DNA from: Pannonibacter anstelovis
Lineage (GTDB): Bacteria > Pseudomonadota > Alphaproteobacteria > Rhizobiales > Stappiaceae
Reading direction: 5' to 3'
Length of the DNA: 64,000 bases
Assembly (NCBI RefSeq): GCF_036881715.1
Contig: NZ_JBAKBF010000001.1
Location: 124,001-188,000, forward strand
The notes under the pieces are model-generated. The model was given only the letters and a program-made list of their open reading frames with translations. It was not told the DNA's origin and made no database searches. The translations under genes were made by a program, and so were the position numbers. Shown here one piece after another: positions 61,814 to 64,000 of this stretch; position 1 is the first letter of the stretch, and each line of letters opens with the position of its first letter.

Positions 61814-62308
61814 TCAGTCGATCAAATTTGACAGAATTTCCAAGGCTGTGGCGGCCGACAGCGCCCGGATGGCGTCTCGCCCCTGATCGCCGAACCGGCA
61901 GGCCAGATGCCGTGTCTGCCTGTCTTTTCCAGCGGCAGCAAAATGGACAAGACCGACCGGCTTTTCCGTTGAGCCCCCGCCAGGGCCCGCAATCCCGGTG
62001 ATGGAGACCGCGACATCCGCCCGCGAATGGGCGAGCGCTCCTTCCGCCATGGCCCTGGCCGTTTCTTCGCTGACGGCACCGGCGCGGGCAAGCACGTCCG
62101 CCGGTACAGCCAGCATGTCCATCTTTGCTTCATTGGAATAGGTGACGAACCCACGGTCCAGCACGGCCGAAGAACCGGGGATCTCCGTCACCAGTGCGCA
62201 GACAAGGCCGCCGGTACAGGATTCGGCGGCCGTCATCATCAGGCCCTTACTCTTCAATTTCAGGACTAGCGCTTCGGCACGGGGGCGCAACTGCGTGAGA
62301 TCAGTCAT
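61814..62308 (-). CDS. pncC: CinA C-terminal domain protein (nicotinamide-nucleotide amidohydrolase)
   Basis: Deamidates NMN to nicotinate mononucleotide in pyridine nucleotide recycling. 164 residues of the single-domain CinA form: MTAAESCTGGLVCALVTEIPGSSAVLDRGFVTYSNEAK with the catalytic Ser region, then VSEETARAMAEGAL and SITGIAGPGGGSTEKPVGLVHFA. It starts 24 bp after ispF and is oriented the same way, so it belongs to the ispD-ispF-pncC run. Confidence 0.92.
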   Translation of the reverse strand: MTDLTQLRPRAEALVLKLKSKGLMMTAAESCTGGLVCALVTEIPGSSAVLDRGFVTYSNEAKMDMLAVPADVLARAGAVSEETARAMAEGALAHSRADVAVSITGIAGPGGGSTEKPVGLVHFAAAGKDRQTRHLACRFGDQGRDAIRALSAATALEILSNLID

Positions 62309-62332
62309 GACGGGCCTCTTCTTTGCCGGTCC

Positions 62333-62845
62333 TCAGTCACCCAAATCTGGCAGACGGACAGTCGCGGTGGCAAGAGCCGCGATGCCCTCGCGCCGCCCGG
62401 TGAAGCCCAGTTCTTCCGAGGTTGTGGCCTTCACCGAAACGCGCTCGACCGGCAGGGAGCAGATGGCGGCGATGCTGCGGCGCATGTCCTCTCGCACCGG
62501 GCCAATCTTCGGTGCTTCGCAGACGATGGTCACATCCAGATGGGCCACCCGCCCGCCGCGGGCCGCCACCAGTGACAGCGCATGCTGCAAGAACCGGTCT
62601 GAGGACGCCCCCTTCCATTGCGGGTCGGAGGGAGGGAAATGGCCGCCGATATCCTTGTCCGCAATGGCGCCGAGGATGGCATCCGTCAGGGCATGCAGGG
62701 CGACATCCGCATCCGAGTGGCCCTTGAGGCGCTTGTGAAAGGGAATGGCAATGCCGCCAAGAATGACGGCTTCGCCATCTTCAAAAGCGTGAACGTCATA
62801 TCCGTTGCCGGTGCGGATATCCGGCAGTTCAGACCAGGGCTTCAT
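62333..62845 (-). CDS. ispF: 2-C-methyl-D-erythritol 2,4-cyclodiphosphate synthase
   Basis: Fifth step of the MEP isoprenoid pathway. 170 residues. The zinc ligands Asp17 and His19 (GYDVH) are followed by GGIAIPFHKRLKGHSDADVALHALTDAILGAI, DIGGHFPPSDPQWKGASS and KATTSEELGFTGR. The ATG has AAGGAG overlapping the ispD stop codon. It lies in the same reading frame as ispD with only TAA and three sense codons between, so a fused ispDF is one base change away. Confidence 0.95.
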   Translation of the reverse strand: MKPWSELPDIRTGNGYDVHAFEDGEAVILGGIAIPFHKRLKGHSDADVALHALTDAILGAIADKDIGGHFPPSDPQWKGASSDRFLQHALSLVAARGGRVAHLDVTIVCEAPKIGPVREDMRRSIAAICSLPVERVSVKATTSEELGFTGRREGIAALATATVRLPDLGD

Positions 62846-62854
62846 GCTGGCTCC

Positions 62855-63601
62855 TTATTCGCTGACAGGCCGGCGCATCAGCGCCGCCATGGCGCGCGCC
62901 CGCTCGAGGTCAGCGCGGGTGGTTACCTTGAAGGTCTCGGCTGCACCTTCCACCAGCTGCACACGCATGCCGGCCCATTCGGCCAGGGATGTGTCATCGG
63001 TGAAATGGTTCTGGCCCTGTGCAGCAGCCCGGCGGTGTGCGCCCAGCAGCGGCTCGAAGGCAAAGCCCTGCGGCGTTTGCGCCGCCCATAGGCCGCTGCG
63101 GTCCACGGTTCCGGTGGCATAGCCATCCGGCCCGGCGCGCTTGAGCGTGTCATGCACGGGCAGGGCGGCCAGCACGGCCTGTCCTCCGGCCTGAAGGGCA
63201 TCCGTCATTCGTTCGAGTGTGACGGCCATCAGGAACGGGCGGGCGGCGTCATGCACCAGAACATGTGCGGGAAGCTGCTCTTCCGGCCGGGAGGCAAGCG
63301 ACTCCAGCCCGGCATGCACGGACGCCTGACGGGTGGCGCCGCCGATGGCGGGCGGCAGAATTCTTTCGCGCATGGCCGGTTGCACTGCCGCCAGCGATGC
63401 TTCATAGAGGCCGCCATCATCGGCATGGATCACGACAAGCGCATCGGCCACATGCGGGCTTTGCAGAATGGCCTCCAGAGTCCAGGCCAGCATAGGCCTT
63501 CCATCGAGGGCAAGATACTGCTTGGGGCACCTGTCCTGTGGATCGGCGAGACGCGTTCCGCGTCCGGCAGCGACGATCAGGGCAGATGTCTTGCGCGTCA
63601 T
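62855..63601 (-). CDS. ispD: 2-C-methyl-D-erythritol 4-phosphate cytidylyltransferase
   Basis: Third step of the MEP pathway. 248 residues. ALIVAAGRGTRLADPQDRCPKQYLAL is the nucleotide-binding loop; VLVHDAARPFL, DTLKRA and QTPQGFAFEPLL are the other conserved parts. The C-terminus ends ARAMAALMRRPVSE and then TAA, after which ispF begins in the same frame. The start MTRKTSALIVAAG is the family start. It is divergent from dusB. Confidence 0.95.
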   Translation of the reverse strand: MTRKTSALIVAAGRGTRLADPQDRCPKQYLALDGRPMLAWTLEAILQSPHVADALVVIHADDGGLYEASLAAVQPAMRERILPPAIGGATRQASVHAGLESLASRPEEQLPAHVLVHDAARPFLMAVTLERMTDALQAGGQAVLAALPVHDTLKRAGPDGYATGTVDRSGLWAAQTPQGFAFEPLLGAHRRAAAQGQNHFTDDTSLAEWAGMRVQLVEGAAETFKVTTRADLERARAMAALMRRPVSE

Positions 63602-63818
63602 CGAGGGTTTCCGCTGGTGGCGCTGCCTCATGCGCCGGGGCAATCAGGACTGCCATCCGCCGCATATGGACAGTTTTGAGGCAGGCCGCGTTTCGTGCCT
63701 GTCTCTTAAGGGTTTTCCGGGGGTGTTCTCAACTCATTTTCCGAGGCTCGTACAACTTGTCCCTTGCCGCAACGCAAAAAATGTCTAATGTGTAGGCAAA
63801 TCGAGATATGCACACGAT

Positions 63819-64000
63819 ATGAGCACACCTGTAGCTGCACGTTTTGAGAGTTCCCTGAAGATCGGCCCTCATGTTCTGGCGAACCGGGCCTTTCTTGCCC
63901 CCATGTCCGGCGTGTCGGACCTGCCTTTCCGCAAGCTGGCGGCGCGTTTCGGTGCCGGGCTTGTTGTATCGGAAATGGTGGCCTGCGAGCAGCTGGTGGA
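63819..64000 (+). CDS. dusB: tRNA-dihydrouridine synthase DusB (5' part, cut by window end)
   Basis: The first 60 codons: MSTPVAARFESSLKIGPHVL, then RAFLAPMSGVSDLPFRKLAARFGAGLVVSEMVACEQLV. The APMSGVSDLPFR segment is the FMN-binding start of Dus enzymes, which reduce uridines in tRNA D loops. In alphaproteobacteria dusB heads the ntrBC-ntrYX operon next to ispDF, consistent with this position. The ribosome binding site is weak. Confidence 0.9.
   Translation, partial: MSTPVAARFESSLKIGPHVLANRAFLAPMSGVSDLPFRKLAARFGAGLVVSEMVACEQLV

Noticed and set aside
1..64000. CRISPR arrays, rRNA operons, prophage or secretion-system clusters
   Set aside because: No regularly spaced short repeats, rRNA sequence, phage structural genes or secretion genes were seen.

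Overview
The window is high-GC chromosomal DNA from an alphaproteobacterium. Gene order points to the Hyphomicrobiales (Rhizobiales), possibly a Stappiaceae-like lineage. The supporting blocks are ppiD-trpD-trpC-moaC-moeA, recG/sdhE-mfd, ftsB-pdhA-pdhB-pdhC-lpdA-lipA-coq10, and ispD/ispF next to dusB. An alphaproteobacterial SOS box (GTTC-N7-GTTC) in front of lexA agrees. The genus is inference; no rRNA gene is present.

Layout. 0.6-2.8 kb: a MarR regulator and guaA. 3.1-4.8 kb: a TetR regulator divergent from a tautomerase-like gene with three matching operators, then gloA. 4.9-8.6 kb: an accessory segment bounded by two 266-bp direct copies of the gloA 3' end. It holds a MmyB-type XRE regulator divergent from an NAD-dependent epimerase-like gene, decayed SDR and VOC fragments, and a chimeric scar of IS3 and ISAs1 transposases. 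8.8-12.7 kb: two small overlapping hypothetical genes, a PfkB kinase and a CSS-motif EAL phosphodiesterase. 12.7-15.6 kb: an unusual class II ribonucleotide reductase lacking one redox cysteine and the C-terminal region. 16-19.4 kb: a FlaA1/WbpM-type nucleotide-sugar dehydratase and an O-antigen-ligase-like protein. 19.4-21.1 kb: a DUF983 protein and lexA. 21.5-26.7 kb: a molybdopterin oxidoreductase, a GAF-Fis regulator without an AAA+ domain, and an acetaldehyde-dehydrogenase-like gene, with palindromic repeats near the dehydrogenase. This block lies between lexA and moeA, which I recall as neighbours in relatives.

27-45.6 kb is core: moeA, moaC, trpC, trpD, ppiD, tpiA, secG, pyrG, a VOC protein, tRNA-Lys(UUU), ccdA, a SPOR-like membrane protein, glmU, glmS, a YpeA-like acetyltransferase, YbaN and DUF502 proteins. 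45.6-64 kb: recG, sdhE, mfd, ftsB, the pyruvate dehydrogenase genes, two GlsB-type membrane proteins, a thioesterase, lipA and coq10. These are followed by a tandem pair of paralogous secreted two-cysteine proteins of unknown function, then pncC/cinA, ispF, ispD and the start of dusB.

Functional links: LipA makes the lipoyl groups carried by PdhB and PdhC. MoaC and MoeA make the molybdenum cofactor that the 21.5-kb oxidoreductase needs. GlmS and GlmU supply UDP-GlcNAc, the probable substrate class of the dehydratase at 16 kb. The observations most worth checking are the NrdJ variant, the secreted paralog pair, the in-frame stop separating ispD and ispF, the GAF-Fis regulator with its palindrome, and the direct-repeat-bounded accessory segment.
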